From positions 1-7,910 of the forward strand of contig CABUUB010000082.1 in assembly GCA_902494625.1 (NCBI GenBank): 7,910 bases of DNA, in the 5' to 3' direction. Of the stretch, positions 6,636 to 7,910 are shown one piece after another (position 1 is the stretch's first letter; every line of letters starts with the position of its first letter). The notes beneath the pieces are model-generated. The model saw only the letters and a list, made by a program, of their open reading frames with translations, did not search any database and was not told where the DNA came from. Source of the stretch: an uncultured Collinsella sp. (GTDB lineage Bacteria; Actinomycetota; Coriobacteriia; Coriobacteriales; Coriobacteriaceae). The position numbers and the translations under genes are program-made.

Positions 6636-6667
6636 CAGAAGACCGGCATAGCTCCGCCGGTCTTCTG
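6636..6667 (-). promoter_or_regulatory. Perfect 12-bp stem-loop in the his operon 5' leader
   Basis: CAGAAGACCGGC (6667-6656 on the minus strand) is perfectly complementary to GCCGGTCTTCTG (6647-6636), with an 8-nt loop GGAGCTAT. It ends 20 nt before the hisZG Shine-Dalgarno. What follows on the minus strand is CTCTATAT, not a U-tract, so it is a poor intrinsic terminator. On the plus strand there is no T-run either. If the tentative promoter just upstream is right, the stem would lie at the extreme 5' end of the his mRNA. Roles to consider are mRNA 5'-end protection, a protein or RNA regulator binding site, or a weak terminator for read-through from the upstream epimerase gene. Confidence 0.55.
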
Positions 6668-6675
6668 GGTACTTT

Positions 6676-6704
6676 AGCATACTAGAGTGCTTGCGGGGAA
6701 AATC
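6676..6704 (-). promoter_or_regulatory. Tentative his operon promoter
   Basis: A TATGCT hexamer (6681-6676 on the minus strand), overlapped by TAGTAT at 6684-6679, is a plausible -10 box. An AT-rich GATTTT at 6704-6699 lies 17 nt upstream but is a poor -35 match. Transcription would start near 6670, just before the 12-bp stem-loop. The support is weak: it rests on position and the -10 match only. Confidence 0.25.
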
Positions 6705-6742
6705 CGTCGCAGCCGCTCACACCGTATTCATTTGGAAACATA

Positions 6743-6766
6743 GGGTCGGTTGTCGCAACCCAACCC
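6743..6766 (-). terminator. Weak terminator-like hairpin after the epimerase gene
   Basis: On the minus strand GGTTG-CGA-CAACC forms a tight 5-bp hairpin (6760-6748). It is extended outside by GGGT/ACCC (6766-6763 with 6746-6743) across a small asymmetric bulge. It starts a few bases after the stop codon of the gene at 6770. The following TATGTTT is only mildly T-rich, so termination strength is doubtful. Confidence 0.35.
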
Positions 6767-6769
6767 CAC

Positions 6770-7606
6770 CTAGACGCCAATCGCACGACGATACTCTGCC
6801 ATTACCTGCGCATCGGCAGCTGCGGGGTCGGCAAAATAGCGCCAGTCATAGGTCTCGGCCGAAACAACTCCGCGATAGCCGCGCGCCACCAGCCTATCAA
6901 GGTCGGCGCGCATATCACGGTCGCCGTCACCCCAGGCAAGATGCGTCGTGCCATCTGCCGCAACATCGACAAAATGCACGTGGGCGACATCATCGCCAAG
7001 CAGATCGAAATAATCGTCGATGGTATCCCCCGCCACCGCCATGGCGCCCAAATCCAGACACGCCTTAAGTGCCGGATGATCAACCGCCTCGATCATGCGC
7101 TTCGTATCGGCCGCCGAGTTCACGATCATCGACTCAACCGGCTGTAGGGCCTCGAGCACCAGCCGCACGCCGCGCTCTCCCGCATGCTCGGCAATCGCAC
7201 GCAGCATCGAGGCGCTGCGACCCCACGCGTCCTCGATCGGCTCGTTCAAAAATGCCCAGCCGCTCGAGACCATGACCTGCTCGGCTCCAAGTTCCGCCGC
7301 GATATCTACAACGTTCTTAAAGTACGCGAGCGTGCGGGCACGCGCCTCATTCCCGCGCGCCGCGATATTCCACGGCTTGGGGTTGTTCTGTTCGGGACAA
7401 AGCCCCACAATCCGAACCCCATACCGCTGTGATAGCTCCCGCACCTGCTCGAGCGAATCGTATCCATGGCAATCAACATACAGATGCATCGCCCCGGTCC
7501 AAAGCTCGCAACACGTGTAGCCCGAAGCCGACGCCGAAGAAAAGAACTCCTCAAGGTCAAAATAACGATGGCTGATATTCATGACGGCAAGCTGGGGATA
7601 GCTCAT
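6770..7606 (-). CDS. Sugar phosphate isomerase/epimerase, xylose-isomerase-like TIM barrel, FrlC-like
   Basis: This 278-residue protein belongs to the xylose isomerase-like TIM-barrel (AP endonuclease 2) family. The metal site expected for such epimerases is in place: Glu152 (LVLEALQP), Asp185 (CLDLGAM), His211 (HVHFVD) and Glu251 (SAETYDW). By memory comparison it resembles E. coli FrlC, the 276-residue fructoselysine/psicoselysine 3-epimerase, in the GY..CELWTG start, the IVGLCPEQN segment, the DAWGR segment, QPVESMIVNSA, and DYFDLLGDDVAHVHFVD. A related sugar 3-epimerase or an IolE/IolI-type enzyme is possible. I chose ATG-7606 because GGAGAG (7612-7617) lies 5 nt upstream and MSYPQLAVMN enters the first beta strand directly. 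A longer reading from 7666 would add 20 residues translated from an intergenic hairpin. It follows an FrlB-like gene by 73 nt, which supports a role in breaking down Amadori products, inferred from context. Confidence 0.8.
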   Translation of the reverse strand: MSYPQLAVMNISHRYFDLEEFFSSASASGYTCCELWTGAMHLYVDCHGYDSLEQVRELSQRYGVRIVGLCPEQNNPKPWNIAARGNEARARTLAYFKNVVDIAAELGAEQVMVSSGWAFLNEPIEDAWGRSASMLRAIAEHAGERGVRLVLEALQPVESMIVNSAADTKRMIEAVDHPALKACLDLGAMAVAGDTIDDYFDLLGDDVAHVHFVDVAADGTTHLAWGDGDRDMRADLDRLVARGYRGVVSAETYDWRYFADPAAADAQVMAEYRRAIGV

Positions 7607-7611
7607 AATTA

Positions 7612-7617
7612 CTCTCC
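7612..7617 (-). promoter_or_regulatory. Ribosome binding site that sets the epimerase start
   Basis: GGAGAG on the minus strand lies 5 nt before the ATG at 7606. It supports this start over the upstream in-frame codon at 7666, which lies in the untranslated gap that contains a hairpin. Confidence 0.6.
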
Positions 7618-7627
7618 AACCCAAGCG

Positions 7628-7656
7628 AGGCCCCGTTCCATATAGGAGCGAGGCCC
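7628..7656 (-). other. Intercistronic hairpin between the SIS gene and the epimerase gene
   Basis: On the minus strand GGGCCTCGCTCC (7656-7645) pairs with GGAACGGGGCCT-side bases (7639-7628) around a TATAT loop. The stem has about 12 positions, with one mismatch and two G-U pairs. The same segment also contains a 10-nt direct repeat, AGCGAGGCCC on the plus strand at 7624-7633 and 7647-7656. No T-run follows, so it is more likely a mRNA-processing or stability element, or a regulator site, than a terminator. Confidence 0.45.
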
Positions 7657-7679
7657 AATTACACAAACGTTATTTGCTC

Positions 7680-7910
7680 TTAGTAGTCGAACTGGTGATA
7701 GTAGCGACGGTAGTTGAGGTTGTGCTTGGTGACCGTCTCGTAGTAAGCTGCAAGGCGATCGGTGATCAGCGAGGAGAGGATCCACGGAGACACGATGACG
7801 CGGAACTCGTCGTCAAGGCCGGGGATCGCGAACTCGGCGGTGTCGATGACGTTGATGTCGGTGTCGCCGGTCACGCCGCGGGTCAGGAACGCGCGGACGC
7901 GCTCGTCGAG
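7680..7910 (-). CDS. SIS-domain phosphosugar isomerase/deglycase, FrlB-like (C-terminal fragment)
   Basis: The frame is open to the right edge of the window, so these 76 codons are the C-terminal end of a longer gene; an internal GTG at 7874 should not be taken as its start. The fragment runs through NVIDTAEFAIPGLDDEFR, a hydrophobic helix beginning VIVSPWILSSL, then DRLAAYYETVTKHN, and ends NYRRYYHQFDY. A closing helix that contacts the partner subunit and a terminal RRYY-x(3-4)-Y motif are typical of SIS-domain sugar isomerases of the FrlB / glucoselysine-deglycase / AgaS type. E. coli FrlB, as I remember it, ends in a similar ERRYYGGLVEY. FrlB cleaves fructoselysine 6-phosphate to glucose 6-phosphate and lysine. 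The FrlC-like gene that follows supports this. The identification rests on a short stretch, so the exact substrate is open. Confidence 0.6.
   Translation of the reverse strand, partial: LDERVRAFLTRGVTGDTDINVIDTAEFAIPGLDDEFRVIVSPWILSSLITDRLAAYYETVTKHNLNYRRYYHQFDY

Noticed and set aside
6601..6769. T-box riboswitch or classical histidine attenuator in front of hisZG.
   Set aside because: The leader after the tentative promoter is only about 70 nt. I see no T-box antiterminator sequence, no run of His codons and no U-tract after the hairpin.
152..7606. A functional link between the Amadori-sugar genes and the his operon, because HisA also catalyses an Amadori rearrangement.
   Set aside because: The enzymes, folds and substrates differ, and an intergenic region with its own signals separates the two gene sets. 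Adjacency alone does not support a shared pathway.
7680..7874. A separate small gene of 64 residues.
   Set aside because: The frame is open to the window edge, and the GTG at 7874 is internal to a protein whose C-terminus matches SIS-domain enzymes.

Overview
The window is GC-rich throughout (clearly above 60% by eye), and every gene I can support lies on the minus strand. It therefore reads from high to low coordinates. It is chromosomal biosynthetic and catabolic DNA. I see no mobile elements, rRNA, tRNA or CRISPR. The combination of high GC, strong GAGGAG-type ribosome binding sites, a short-form HisG with a HisZ partner, and a gut-type Amadori-sugar locus suggests a Coriobacteriia-like actinobacterium (Collinsella/Olsenella type). 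The taxon is an inference from composition and gene content, not something the sequence proves.

Region 1 (about 7910-6770): the C-terminus of an SIS-domain phosphosugar isomerase/deglycase resembling FrlB, then, after a 73-nt gap holding a strong hairpin, a complete TIM-barrel epimerase resembling FrlC. Together they look like the end of a fructoselysine/fructosamine (Amadori product) utilisation operon.

Region 2 (6769-6601): about 170 nt of intergenic DNA. It holds a weak terminator-like hairpin after the epimerase gene, a tentative promoter, a perfect 12-bp stem-loop in what would be the 5' leader of the histidine operon, and an 11-codon mini-ORF whose stop overlaps the first his start codon.

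Region 3 (6600-1): a compact histidine operon in the order hisZ-hisG (one fused ORF), hisD, hisC, hisB, hisH, hisA, hisF, with hisF running off the left edge. From hisD to hisF the genes are separated by 0-44 nt or overlap by 4 nt. The only larger gap is the 105 nt between hisZG and hisD, which carries a GC-rich hairpin followed by a T-run. The products cover ATP phosphoribosyltransferase (step 1), the HisA isomerase, the HisH/HisF glutaminase-cyclase, HisB dehydratase, HisC aminotransferase and HisD dehydrogenase. Missing are hisI/hisE (steps 2-3) and histidinol-phosphate phosphatase; they may lie downstream of hisF or elsewhere.

The most unusual item is the fusion of the regulatory subunit HisZ to the catalytic subunit HisG in one 571-residue polypeptide. 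These two proteins are normally separate and assemble as a hetero-octamer. Other oddities are an acidic insertion in HisH, a C-terminal extension of HisD and several intercistronic hairpins. I found no convincing wholly new defence or mobile system here.
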